Made by a program: the position numbers and the translations under genes. DNA of 22,290 bases. It comes from CAYZYO01 sp964482585 (lineage in GTDB: Bacteria > Bacillota > Syntrophomonadia > Syntrophomonadales > Syntrophomonadaceae). Under the pieces are notes generated by a model. It saw only the letters and a program-made list of their open reading frames with translations, was not told the DNA's origin and made no database searches. How positions within the stretch are numbered: the stretch's first letter is position 1; the number at the start of each line of letters is the position of its first letter. Positions 7,826 to 15,737 of the stretch are shown here, one piece after another. Location of the stretch: NCBI GenBank assembly GCA_964482585.1, contig CAYZYO010000023.1:1-22290 (forward strand), written 5' to 3'.

Positions 7826-9640
7826 ATGAAGGAACGTTTACCAGGTGTACCTCGCAAACCTGGGGTATATATGTATAAAGACAGTGAAGGAACAATAATC
7901 TACGTGGGCAAAGCTAAGAATTTGCGTAATCGTATGCGTTCTTATTTTCAATCTCCAGAAAAACTTCATCCTAAAGTACGGGCAATGATGTCAAGGGTAT
8001 CGGATTTTGATTTTATAGTAACTGCTACTGAATTAGAAGCATTAATTCTAGAGAACAACTTAATTAAAGCCTATCATCCTAGATACAATATTGATTTGCG
8101 GGATGACAAGACATACCCGTACTTAAAAATAACTACCGGAGATAGATTTCCCGGTATTTATATTGTCAGGGAAGAGAAGGACAAAACTTCCAGATATTTT
8201 GGCCCATATACTGATGTTTCCTCATTAAGGCAGACACTTAAAATCTTAACCACTATTTTTCCGGTACGCACCTGCAAGAATTTTAAGGTAAAAGAGAGAT
8301 CGTGTTTAAATAAAGATCTGGGAAAATGCCCGGGTCCCTGTACGGGCAAGGTAGAAGAGGAAGAATACCGTGGAGTTATTAACCGGTTAATTAAGTTCCT
8401 GGAGGGTGATTCACGGGAAATCTTAAAAACAAAAGAAGCTGCAATGAAGGAGGCAGCACTTAATCTAGAATACGAAAAAGCAGCAGTATTAAGGGATCAA
8501 GTAAGAAATATTAAAAAGATCCAGGAAAAACAAAAAGTAGATTTGCAGTCTGCTTATAATCTGGATTTGATTGGAATGGTACCGGGAGGCAAGGAGAATC
8601 TGGTTTTAGTATTTAGAATTCGGTCCGGCAGGATAATTGCTAAACAGACTTTCTGGTTGAACCCGGCGGTTAATGAAGAAATTGCTGAATTGATGGAGTT
8701 CTTTCTAAAAAACTATTATACCGATAACAGCAATATTCCGCAGGAAATTCTGGTCAGCAGCCTACCGGCAGAAAAGGAATTAATTGAATTATGGCTCCAG
8801 GAACAGACCGGGAATAAAGTTGCAATTAGGGTCCCCTATAGAGGAGATAAAAAAAATATCCTGGAAATGGTACTTGAAAATGCCAGGTTATTAAGGCGAG
8901 AAAAAAGCAAACAGGAAGACGAGAACAAACAAACGCTTATACATCTAAGCAAAGTATTAGATATTGAGGTTATTCCTCAACGAATAGAGTGTTTTGATAT
9001 ATCTCACCTGGGCGGAGAAGAGACGGTGGCGTCTATGGTAGTATTTAATCAAGGGGTTCCTGAAAAAAAGGCTTACCGGCGTTTTAAAATAAAGGTTGAA
9101 CAGAATAATGATTTTGCCTCACTAAGGGAGACCCTGCAGAGAAGATTTACGGAATCCCGGAGGGAAAATCCTTCATTTTTGCCTGAGCCGGACCTGGTAA
9201 TAATTGATGGTGGGCTGGGACAGGTTAATGGGGTAAAAGAGGTGCTGGATACAATGGGTATAGATATACCGGTTTTTGGGCTGGCCAAGAAAGAAGAGAG
9301 GATATTTCAACCGGGAATGCGGGAGCCGTTAATTTTATCGCGCAGGGATGAAGGGTTGAAGCTTTTACAGCGGGTGCGGGATGAAGCCCATCGCTTTGCT
9401 ATCGAGTATAATCGTAAACGCAGAAATCAAAAAATCAGAAAATCCGATCTCGATAACATTAAGGGGATAGGTTCCCGGCGGAAAAAAGCACTGTTGAACC
9501 ATTTTGGATCGGTGTCGAAGATAAGGGAAGCAACCAGGGATAAGATAGCTAGTGTACCGGGAATTAGTCAAAATTTAGCTGATGATATCTATAATTATTT
9601 CAGGGAAAATAGTAATGACAAAAGATTTCCCAGGAAATAA
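7826..9640 (+). CDS. uvrC: UvrABC excinuclease subunit C
   Basis: UvrC is the nuclease that makes the 3' and 5' incisions around the lesion. The protein is about 604 residues. The N-terminal GIY-YIG domain is complete: PGVYMY near 12-17, YVGKAKNLRNRMRSYF near 26-41, and catalytic-type Glu near 76 in ALILENNLI. Four cysteines at about 150, 160, 168 and 172 match the Cys cluster reported to hold an iron-sulphur centre in UvrC. A UVR domain (about 195-232) pairs with that of UvrB. The RNase H-like second nuclease keeps ECFDISHLGG (Asp near 391), IIDGGLGQV (Asp near 461) and RDEAHRFAI (His near 521). Two helix-hairpin-helix motifs (GIGSRRKKALL, VPGISQNLADDIY) end the protein. The start is ATG 7826 with GGAGG just upstream, 74 bp after uvrA. 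Confidence 0.98.
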   Translation: MKERLPGVPRKPGVYMYKDSEGTIIYVGKAKNLRNRMRSYFQSPEKLHPKVRAMMSRVSDFDFIVTATELEALILENNLIKAYHPRYNIDLRDDKTYPYLKITTGDRFPGIYIVREEKDKTSRYFGPYTDVSSLRQTLKILTTIFPVRTCKNFKVKERSCLNKDLGKCPGPCTGKVEEEEYRGVINRLIKFLEGDSREILKTKEAAMKEAALNLEYEKAAVLRDQVRNIKKIQEKQKVDLQSAYNLDLIGMVPGGKENLVLVFRIRSGRIIAKQTFWLNPAVNEEIAELMEFFLKNYYTDNSNIPQEILVSSLPAEKELIELWLQEQTGNKVAIRVPYRGDKKNILEMVLENARLLRREKSKQEDENKQTLIHLSKVLDIEVIPQRIECFDISHLGGEETVASMVVFNQGVPEKKAYRRFKIKVEQNNDFASLRETLQRRFTESRRENPSFLPEPDLVIIDGGLGQVNGVKEVLDTMGIDIPVFGLAKKEERIFQPGMREPLILSRRDEGLKLLQRVRDEAHRFAIEYNRKRRNQKIRKSDLDNIKGIGSRRKKALLNHFGSVSKIREATRDKIASVPGISQNLADDIYNYFRENSNDKRFPRK

Positions 9641-9721
9641 ATCGGAAATATAAAAAATATGGTAAAATAATTGTAGAATTTATAAATTTGGCAAAAAGCT
9701 TTAGAAGGAGGGATATATTAC

Positions 9722-10087
9722 ATGCAGGGATGGGTATTAAGGTGGTTATTGAACATACTTGCAATTATACTAACTGCTGTTCTTCTATCTGGTTTTGAGC
9801 TTACTCTATGGGGAGCTTTAGTCGGATCAGTATTTCTGGGTATTATTAATGCCATTATTCGCCCTATCTTAATAATACTGACACTGCCATTAAATGTTTT
9901 ATCACTGGGGCTGTTTACATTTGTAATTAATGGTTTAATGCTGTGGTTAACATCCATTACTATTAAGGGTTTTGATATCCACGGGTTTGGGTGGGCCATA
10001 TTAAGTGCTGTAGTTCTAAGTATAATCAGCCTGGTTATCAGTTTCTTTATTAGTGATAATGATGGCAGAAGATTTTCCCTTCGTTAA
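9722..10087 (+). CDS. Small membrane protein, YvlD / phage holin family 4 type
   Basis: The 121-residue protein is almost wholly hydrophobic, with four likely membrane helices at about 6-24, 28-52, 55-78 and 88-109, and a polar tail DNDGRRFSLR. The N-terminal WVLRWLLNILAI and the central GIINAIIRPILIILTLPLNVLSLGLFTFVINGLML segment (split here as IINAIIRP, LTLPLNVL, GLFTFVING) are typical of the PF04020 family, named for a mycobacteriophage holin although most members, such as B. subtilis YvlD, are chromosomal proteins of unknown role. In B. subtilis yvlD also lies close to uvrA. AGAAGGAGGG is 8 bp ahead of ATG 9722. I do not infer phage origin. Confidence 0.85.
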   Translation: MQGWVLRWLLNILAIILTAVLLSGFELTLWGALVGSVFLGIINAIIRPILIILTLPLNVLSLGLFTFVINGLMLWLTSITIKGFDIHGFGWAILSAVVLSIISLVISFFISDNDGRRFSLR

Positions 10088-10154
10088 TTATAGTGCCGAC
10101 GCACATTGGTTTAATCACCGGGAAAATATTGCGAATAGAAATGGTTTTATATTC

Positions 10155-10192
10155 TTATAAGCCGGGCGTATGGTTAAAAGCCCGGCTTATAA
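10155..10192. terminator. Strong 13-bp hairpin, probable terminator or 3' end stabiliser
   Basis: TTATAAGCCGGGC (10155-10167) and GCCCGGCTTATAA (10180-10192) are perfect reverse complements around a 12-nt loop. It lies 68 bp after the YvlD-type gene, at the end of the uvr cluster. No T-run follows on either side, so the terminator call is by position and stability only. Confidence 0.5.
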
Positions 10193-10320
10193 CATCTCTA
10201 ATAGATTACCGGGTCCTCTTTTTCCCAATAACCAGCCAATTAACCTGCTGCATATCTTAATAGCCGTTAGTAAGAAAATAAACCCTTAATACAATCACCT
10301 TACCGGACAGAACCGTAGAA

Positions 10321-10392
10321 ACCGTAGAGGCGACTTCAGTCACCGCCCTTTCATCCTTCCGCCTAGCCGGCGACTGAAGTCACCTCTATGGT
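10321..10392. repeat. Inverted REP-like pair, GCGAC variant
   Basis: ACCGTAGAGGCGACTTCAGT on the left and CGACTGAAGTCACCTCTATGG on the right (given here in part: core GACTGAAGTC) are reverse complements with three mismatches over about 25 bp. The stem has changed from GGAGAC/GTCTCC to GGCGAC/GTCACC, while loop type and CTCTA(C/T)GGT tail are kept. The right tail continues to TATAAT. Confidence 0.8.
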
Positions 10393-10517
10393 ATAATATG
10401 GAAATTACGGTAAAATACCAGAATACGGTATAGTATAAGAATTAGGAATTAATTGCAGAGTTAAAGGTAAAATGTTATAAATTATTCCAGATACTTATCA
10501 AAACAAAAACAAAAAAT

Positions 10518-10548
10518 ATCTGCGTTAATCTGTGTTCATCTGTGGTTA
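10518..10548. repeat. Three 10-11 bp ATCTGTGTT repeats
   Basis: ATCTGCGTTA, ATCTGTGTTC and ATCTGTGGTTA follow each other without gaps. Similar 'ATCTGCGTTAATCTG' strings recur in intergenic DNA of many unrelated bacteria; their role is not known to me. Confidence 0.6.
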
Positions 10549-10684
10549 ATCACCTTGCTTTATTTTCATTGGTGGTTGTGGCTTGCGGCCATGGGTGGTT
10601 AATATAATTAGAACTCTTGCATCCGTAGACCTTAGTTTCCGGCCTGATTGTTATTCTGAGGTCAAGTGAAATGGTGAATTCTTG

Positions 10685-10703
10685 AATTATGCAAAAATCT
10701 CAA
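10685..10703. repeat. Solo MITE-like end
   Basis: AATTATGCAAAAATCTCAA matches the right terminal repeat of the elements at 16827-16915 and 18472-18587. No matching left end is visible within the preceding 150 bp, so this is a solo or decayed end. Confidence 0.6.
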
Positions 10704-10842
10704 TAAAATATACCTTAAAAGGGAATAAAAATATTAGCAGCTATTACTGCCTTAGTGTACCGGGCATATTTTATAGTAGAATACAAATAGAGTAATATTT
10801 ATAGTCCCAAAGAAAAACTCAAGTTGCAGGGAGGCGTTTTGG

Positions 10843-11799
10843 TTGCGGGAACTGGTTGTAGGGGTAGATTTAGGAGCTACCAAGGTTTTAACCGGGATAG
10901 CAACAATTCAAGGAAATTTATTGAGTAAGGTTAAGTTTTCAACTGATTGTAAGCAGAAAAATGCAACTGAGATACTTGATAATATTAGTAATAGTATTGA
11001 TAAAATTATAAAAGATAATGTTACTATCAGAGACAGAATCAGTGGGATAATTGTTGCTACACCGGGACCACTTAAATATCCTGAGGCCATAGTAATGGAC
11101 TCTCCTAACCTTGGTTGGGGGCAAGTGTTCTTGAAGGAGGAATTGAGCCAGAGACTAGGTAGGCCGGTTATAGTTGATAAAGATACCAATATTGCTGCCT
11201 TAGGAGAGTATTATTTTGGACAGGGCTGTCAATATTCCCAGCTTCTTTATATAACTATTAGTACCGGAATCGGTGGAGGAATAATAATTAACGGGAGAAT
11301 CCACCATGGAAGTAATGGCGGAGCAGGAGAGTTTGGGCATATGGTGATTAAACCTGATGGACCAATATGCAGATGCGGAAGACGAGGCTGCCTGGAAGCA
11401 CTTGCTTCTGGAACCGCAATAGCCAGAGAAGCAGTACAGCTTATTAAACAGGAAAAAGGCCAGGGAATCTTAGCCTGTTCGAAGGGGAAAAAGATAGAAG
11501 CCAGGGAAGTAGGAGAAGCTGCCCGGAAGGGAGATATCAAAGCCCGTACTATTATTTTAGATGCTGCTGAATATATCGGAATAGGCGTGGCTAATCTGGT
11601 TAATATATTTAATCCCCAGATTGTAGTTTTAGGAGGCGGAGTTGCAGTCGGGCTGGAGGACCTTCTTTTGGAACCTGTTCGTGAACATGTTTATAAAAAT
11701 GTCTTTGCACTGCATAAACAAAACTTAAAAATAGAAGTATCTAAACTGGGTAATGCAGTAGGGCTTTGGGGTTGTATAGCTGTGGCTGCCAGGGGTTAA
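10843..11799 (+). CDS. ROK family sugar kinase, probable glucokinase
   Basis: The 318-residue protein is of normal length for ROK kinases, which phosphorylate hexoses with ATP. The ATP phosphate loop is GVDLGATKVLTG at 7-18. The sugar and catalytic region is VDKDTNIAALGE at 111-122, with Asp114 in the position of the catalytic base. TGIGGGIIINGRI is at 141-153. The zinc motif is complete: GEFGHM (Glu163, His166) and CRCGRRGCLEA with Cys176, Cys178 and Cys183. A second phosphate loop, VVLGGGVAVG, is at 261-270. The start is TTG 10843, with GGGAGG at 10829-10834 at correct spacing. The next gene is a glucose-6-phosphate isomerase, so glucokinase is the likeliest activity; other hexose or N-acetyl-sugar kinases of the family cannot be excluded. 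A ROK transcription factor is excluded because no N-terminal helix-turn-helix is present. Confidence 0.9.
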   Translation: MRELVVGVDLGATKVLTGIATIQGNLLSKVKFSTDCKQKNATEILDNISNSIDKIIKDNVTIRDRISGIIVATPGPLKYPEAIVMDSPNLGWGQVFLKEELSQRLGRPVIVDKDTNIAALGEYYFGQGCQYSQLLYITISTGIGGGIIINGRIHHGSNGGAGEFGHMVIKPDGPICRCGRRGCLEALASGTAIAREAVQLIKQEKGQGILACSKGKKIEAREVGEAARKGDIKARTIILDAAEYIGIGVANLVNIFNPQIVVLGGGVAVGLEDLLLEPVREHVYKNVFALHKQNLKIEVSKLGNAVGLWGCIAVAARG

Positions 11800-11804
11800 T
11801 TGTT

Positions 11805-11828
11805 AGTTGGAAAGTTGGAAAGTTGGAA
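11805..11828. repeat. AGTTGGAA octamer, three perfect units
   Basis: Three exact AGTTGGAA units start five bases after the stop of the ROK kinase gene. They run straight into AGTAGAGGAGATTTCCGG (11829 on), which looks like a truncated, reverse-oriented REP copy. Confidence 0.85.
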
Positions 11829-11886
11829 AGTAGAGGAGATTTCCGGTTTGCCATTCATTCGGGGATAGATTAACATGGTCAGTTGC

Positions 11887-11905
11887 GGAATTATGCAAAA
11901 ATCCT
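11887..11905. repeat. Solo MITE-like end
   Basis: GGAATTATGCAAAAATCCTT resembles the right ends of the two complete MITE-like elements. The 200-bp gap around it, ahead of the isomerase gene, contains no gene and no complete partner end. Confidence 0.5.
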
Positions 11906-11999
11906 TAAAAACATGCTGGCGAAGGCGCATATAGGATAAGCCGCGCTTTATTCAGCTTTGAGTGTTTTAAGTAATAATTTTTACGCGGAGGTAGATAGG

Positions 12000-13022
12000 A
12001 TGACAGTTGAAAAAATGATGGGTTATCTTTATAATTTGCCACAGCAATTTGAAAAATCAATGGATATGGAATTCAGCTTTATAAATGGTTACCAGAAGAA
12101 ATATAGAAATATACTGGTTTCAGGGATGGGTGGTTCGGCTATTGGTGGAGATATACTAAAAACCTATAGCTTGAAAAATGGAAGTTTACCGGTAATTGTA
12201 AATCGGGATTACAACATCCCGGGTTTTATTGATGAAAATACACTGTTTTTTGCTGTAAGTTATTCGGGAAACACCGAAGAGACTTTAAGTGCCTATAGAC
12301 AGGCAAAGGATAAAGGGGCAGCAATAGTATGTATAACAAGTGGAGGTAAACTAGCAGAACTGGCCTCTCAAGATGGGTATGCGGTAATGAAAATACCCGG
12401 GGGATTTGTACCCCGGGCGGCTACCGGTTATCTTTTTGCCCCAATGGCTTTATTATTAGAACAGATGGGAATATTAAAGGGTGTAAAGGAAGAGATTCAA
12501 GAAACAGTACAGGTATTGAAAAAAATGAGGGCGAAACTTAATCCTGATGTAGATCAGCCGGCAAACCAGGCTAAAAGTATTGCTAAGGAAATAAAGAACA
12601 GCATTCCGGTAGTATGGGGAGCTGTGGGGACTTCAGAAACCGCTGCCATGCGCTGGAAGGGACAGATTAATGAAAATGCCAAAAGCCCGGCCTACTATAA
12701 TGTTTTCCCTGAGCTAAATCATAATGAAATTGTTGGTTTTGAGGTTCCCCAGGAAATGTTACCTGGATTAGTCTATATTATATTAAGGGATACCAATGAT
12801 AATGATCGTATAAATAAGCGTATAAAAGTAACCAAAGATATTATTAAAGATAAGATTAATACCATCATAGAAGTTAACAGCCAGGGAGAATCATTCCTGG
12901 CGCGCTTTTACTCATTAACCTATATAGGTGATTATGCCAGTGTGTACCTGGCCATGGAATACGGGATTAATCCCACTCCGGTGCACACAATTGATCATTT
13001 GAAGGCCGAACTGGCTAAATAG
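12000..13022 (+). CDS. Bifunctional phosphoglucose/phosphomannose isomerase
   Basis: The enzyme interconverts fructose 6-phosphate with glucose 6-phosphate and with mannose 6-phosphate. ATG 12000 is preceded by GCGGAGGT (11985-11992) at ideal spacing, so I prefer it over an in-frame TTG at 11958; the product is 340 residues. Two SIS-type sugar-phosphate folds are present. The phosphate-binding SGMGGSAIGGDI and SYSGNTEET lie at about 41-52 and 87-95. Active-site matches to the archaeal-type PGI/PMI family are Glu225 in GQINENAKS, His241 in ELNHNEIVGF, Thr330 and Lys335 in VHTIDHLKAEL. The protein is unrelated in length to the classical 450-550 aa Pgi. It follows the ROK kinase by 200 bp and precedes a PHP gene, placing it in a sugar-entry cluster. 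Confidence 0.93.
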   Translation: MTVEKMMGYLYNLPQQFEKSMDMEFSFINGYQKKYRNILVSGMGGSAIGGDILKTYSLKNGSLPVIVNRDYNIPGFIDENTLFFAVSYSGNTEETLSAYRQAKDKGAAIVCITSGGKLAELASQDGYAVMKIPGGFVPRAATGYLFAPMALLLEQMGILKGVKEEIQETVQVLKKMRAKLNPDVDQPANQAKSIAKEIKNSIPVVWGAVGTSETAAMRWKGQINENAKSPAYYNVFPELNHNEIVGFEVPQEMLPGLVYIILRDTNDNDRINKRIKVTKDIIKDKINTIIEVNSQGESFLARFYSLTYIGDYASVYLAMEYGINPTPVHTIDHLKAELAK

Positions 13023-13028
13023 TATGCA

Positions 13029-13066
13029 GCACTGCAAAACTCTAATTCTTATCGTAGAGGAGACTT
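13029..13066. repeat. Truncated REP-like copy, reverse orientation
   Basis: CACTGCAAAACTCTAATTCT then CGTAGAGGAGACTTAT. The first part matches 2618-2640 ahead of the REP pair before uvrB almost word for word; here the second arm of the hairpin is missing. It lies directly ahead of the PHP gene. Confidence 0.7.
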
Positions 13067-13082
13067 ATAAAAAGGGATATTT

Positions 13083-13871
13083 ATGAAATTTGACGGAGAT
13101 TATCATACTCATTCAAAACATAGTGATGGCAGGCAGGATGAAGAAGAGATATTAGAAGCAGCTCGCCAAAGGGGGCTTAAAGAAGTTGCTATTACTGATC
13201 ATGGACCTCTGGCTGCAGTAATTGGGGTAAAAAAAGCGGATGAATACACTGCAATAAGAACTAAGATCAGTAATTTGAATGAATTGATTAGTGAACCCCG
13301 GGTATTGCTAGGAGCTGAGGCTAATATAAGAGATCTTAATGGCACCCTGGATATTCCTGGTGCAATAATTGACCAGCTGGATATTCTAATCGCAGGATTA
13401 CACCCTTTTACCCTACCTACTTCCATTAAAGATGGGTATAAAATTTTTGTGCAGAATTCGCTGCGTTATTGGGGGAAGGGTCAGCAGCAAAAAGCAATTA
13501 ATGCAAATACCAAAGCTTGTGTTGAAGCTGTCTATAATAATCCCCGGTTGGATATTCTTGCTCATCCAGGTTTATTTTTTACAATTGATGTAAGAGAAGT
13601 AGCAGCTGCTTGTCTAAAAAAGGAAGTATTATTTGAAATAAATTGCGCACATGAACACCCGGACATTTCTGATATAATGGAAGCAGATAAAGTAGGAGTA
13701 CAATTTATTATCAATAGTGATGCTCATTATAAGGAAACCGTAGGGAATCTGGATTATGGGAGCCGGGTGGTTGATAAATTAAAGATTGATCATAACAAGG
13801 TGGTCAATCGTTCTTCCGGGGGTGGCTATAAGAAATGGGGAAAGAGTGCGAAAGCTTACGAATACTTATAA
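13083..13871 (+). CDS. PHP domain phosphoesterase
   Basis: The 262-residue protein is a stand-alone PHP domain with the full metal set: DYHTH (His8, His10), ITDHG (Asp39, His40), GAEANI (Glu79), GLHPF (His107), LAHPG (His161), and NSDAH (Asp213, His215). This is the YcdX/histidinol-phosphatase-like group, trinuclear metal hydrolases acting on phosphate esters. The substrate cannot be told from sequence. Histidinol phosphatase is possible, but no his genes are nearby. The start is ATG 13083 with a weak AAAAAGGGA site. Its last 37 bp overlap the start of rapZ, so the two are very probably co-expressed and translationally coupled. The tail SSGGGYKKWGKSAKAYEYL is outside the catalytic core, and its DNA doubles as the ribosome binding site of rapZ. 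Confidence 0.9.
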   Translation: MKFDGDYHTHSKHSDGRQDEEEILEAARQRGLKEVAITDHGPLAAVIGVKKADEYTAIRTKISNLNELISEPRVLLGAEANIRDLNGTLDIPGAIIDQLDILIAGLHPFTLPTSIKDGYKIFVQNSLRYWGKGQQQKAINANTKACVEAVYNNPRLDILAHPGLFFTIDVREVAAACLKKEVLFEINCAHEHPDISDIMEADKVGVQFIINSDAHYKETVGNLDYGSRVVDKLKIDHNKVVNRSSGGGYKKWGKSAKAYEYL

Positions 13872-14734
13872 TTACAGGATTATCGGGAGCAGGTAAAACT
13901 CTGGTAATAAACTGTCTGGAAGATATGGGTTATTATTGTGTTGATAATCTTCCACCAGTTTTACTAACTAAATTTGTTGAATTGAGTATACAGTCAGAGG
14001 GAAGTATTGACAGAGTAGCCCTGGTGATTGATGTTAGAGGAGGCGAATTTTTCTGTGATCTTTCCAATGCTTTAGGTAAATTGAAAGAAGATAAGTTACC
14101 TTATGAAATCCTGTTTCTAACAGCGTCGGATGAGGTTTTAGTTCGCCGTTTCAAAGAAACCAGGCGCCGGCACCCACTGGCTACTGATTGGAGATTACTT
14201 GAAGCGATACAGGCCGAAAGAACTATGTTGGAGGAATTGCTGGGAAAAGCTAACGTGGTAATAGATACCTCTAATATTAGTCCCAGAGAGCTAAAAGAAA
14301 AGCTAATCGGTCTTTATAGTGAAAAGTACTCAGGGGGATTTTCTTTAAACATAGTGTCCTTTGGCTATAAACATGGAATACCCATGGATTCTGATATTGT
14401 TATTGATGTCAGGTTTTTACCGAATCCCTTTTATGACCCCTTAATGAAGAAAATGACTGGAGAAGATCATGAAGTAATCAATTATGTTCTGCAAGCTCCA
14501 GTAACTAAATGTTTTTGTGACCATTTTTTAAATTTATTAAAATATTTAATACCATATTATATAGAGGAAGGCAAGACTAACCTGGCGGTGGCTATTGGTT
14601 GTACAGGTGGCCAGCATCGTTCGGTAGTCCTGGCAGATTATTTTGGCAACAAACTAAAACAAATGGATTATACAGTGATAACTCGACATAGAGATATTTC
14701 TAAGAACAGGTTTGGAGGATTAGATGATAATTAA
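13835..14734 (+). CDS. rapZ: RNase adapter / nucleotide-binding protein RapZ (YvcJ)
   Basis: The 299-residue protein has Walker A GLSGAGKT at 15-22, the family-specific MGYYCVDNLPP at 31-41, and a Walker B-like VALVIDVRGGEF. The second domain includes FGYKHGIPMDSDIVIDVRFLPNPFY (seen as FGYKHG, DVRFLPNPF) and the conserved CTGGQHRSV. In Escherichia coli RapZ controls glmS through small RNAs and RNase E; in B. subtilis the homologue YvcJ hydrolyses nucleotides and affects competence. Which of these applies here is unknown. ATG 13835 is the only standard start available, giving a slightly extended MGKECESL leader. GGGGGTGG (13818-13825) serves as binding site. It overlaps PHP by 37 bp and yvcK by 11 bp. 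Confidence 0.96.
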   Translation: MGKECESLRILIITGLSGAGKTLVINCLEDMGYYCVDNLPPVLLTKFVELSIQSEGSIDRVALVIDVRGGEFFCDLSNALGKLKEDKLPYEILFLTASDEVLVRRFKETRRRHPLATDWRLLEAIQAERTMLEELLGKANVVIDTSNISPRELKEKLIGLYSEKYSGGFSLNIVSFGYKHGIPMDSDIVIDVRFLPNPFYDPLMKKMTGEDHEVINYVLQAPVTKCFCDHFLNLLKYLIPYYIEEGKTNLAVAIGCTGGQHRSVVLADYFGNKLKQMDYTVITRHRDISKNRFGGLDDN

Positions 14735-15695
14735 CTATGAGCCTAGAATAGTTGTAGTTGGTGGTGGGACTGGATTATCAGTGCTCCTTAAAGGGTTAAA
14801 GAAATATACTTCTCAATTAACCGCTGTGGTAACTGTAACCGATGATGGGGGGAGTTCAGGAAGGCTGAGGGCTGAATTAGGAGTAATACCACCAGGGGAT
14901 ATTCGCAACTGCCTGGTAGCTTTAGCAGAAACCGAAACCCTTATGGATAAGGTTTTCCAACATCGTTTTCTTGAAGAAGGAAGCCTTAAAGGGCATAATC
15001 TAGGGAATCTATTACTAGTAGCAATGAGTGAAATTACCGGTGATTTTATTTCCGCAATTAAAGAAGTAAGTAAGGTGCTTGCTGTACGAGGCAAGGTTAT
15101 TCCAGCTACTCTGGAGCATGTTGTACTAGGAGCATATATGCGGGATGGAGTTACCATATTTGGAGAGACAGCTATAAGGGATTACAAACATGCCATCAAA
15201 AGGCTTTTTCTAGTGCCAGAAAATTGTATGCCGGTTTCTGAGACCATAACTGCTATTATGAATGCTGATGCTATAATAGTAGGGCCGGGGAGTTTATACA
15301 CCAGCATAATTCCCAATCTCCTGGTAAATGGAGTTGCTGACGCAATAGCCCGTTCCAGTGCTTTAACCTTCTATGTTAGTAATATTATGACTGAAAACGG
15401 CGAGACAGATGGTTTTACTGTTGGTGATCATCTGAAGGCTATAAATGACCATCTTTATAAGCCCATATTTGATTATACTATTGTAAATTCAGGTAGTCTT
15501 GATATAGCAAGATTAGAAAGGTATAAAGCAGAAAAAGCGGAACCGGTTAAGGTTGAACCTGTTGATATTATGAAAATGGGTATAGAAATAATTAAAGAGA
15601 ATTTAATTCCTGAAGGTGAAGTAGCCTGGCATGATTCAGATAAACTATCACGGGTTATTATGAAAGCTCTGGGGATATCGCTACCAAATTCTTAA
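14724..15695 (+). CDS. yvcK: Gluconeogenesis factor YvcK (CofD-like)
   Basis: The 323-residue protein belongs to the CofD/YvcK family. Visible motifs: RIVVVGGGTGLSVLLKGL at about 8-25, VTDDGGSSGRLR at 38-49, PPGDIRNCL at 56-64, KGHNLGNLLL near 90, and VGPGSLYTSIIPNLL near 190. In B. subtilis YvcK binds UDP-sugars, is needed for growth on gluconeogenic carbon sources, and supports cell shape through PBP1 placement. ATG 14724 follows GGAGG at 14714-14718 and overlaps the last 11 bp of rapZ, so translation is likely coupled. The order rapZ-yvcK-whiA is the standard Gram-positive arrangement. Confidence 0.97.
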   Translation: MIINYEPRIVVVGGGTGLSVLLKGLKKYTSQLTAVVTVTDDGGSSGRLRAELGVIPPGDIRNCLVALAETETLMDKVFQHRFLEEGSLKGHNLGNLLLVAMSEITGDFISAIKEVSKVLAVRGKVIPATLEHVVLGAYMRDGVTIFGETAIRDYKHAIKRLFLVPENCMPVSETITAIMNADAIIVGPGSLYTSIIPNLLVNGVADAIARSSALTFYVSNIMTENGETDGFTVGDHLKAINDHLYKPIFDYTIVNSGSLDIARLERYKAEKAEPVKVEPVDIMKMGIEIIKENLIPEGEVAWHDSDKLSRVIMKALGISLPNS

Positions 15696-15737
15696 CAAGA
15701 ATTGGGGGGTATGTACCAATATCAGCAGGAGGTTATT

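Larger units (their letters stand above)
10088..10842. other. 755-bp repeat-filled intergenic region
   Basis: No credible gene on either strand. In order it holds a strong hairpin (10155-10192), an inverted REP-like pair (10321-10392), a run of A/T-rich sequence with repeated GGTATA-type words (10391-10450), a three-unit ATCTGTGTTC repeat (10518-10548), a decayed REP remnant near 10624-10640, a solo MITE-like end (10685-10703), and finally the leader of the ROK kinase gene. A weak promoter for that gene could use TAGAAT at 10777-10782, but no good -35 is present. The mosaic suggests a landing site for successive small repeat insertions. Confidence 0.75.

Noticed and set aside
9722..10087. Prophage holin
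   Set aside because: The family name mentions holin, but members such as YvlD are ordinary chromosomal proteins, and no endolysin or other phage gene is near.
10155..10192. Riboswitch
   Set aside because: A single simple hairpin without any conserved aptamer elements; it lies 650 bp from the next gene.
11958..11999. Longer TTG start for the isomerase
   Set aside because: No ribosome binding site ahead of it, whereas GGAGGT is correctly spaced before ATG 12000.
15702..15737. Longer TTG start for whiA
   Set aside because: ATG 15738 has AGGAGG and gives the standard WhiA N-terminus.
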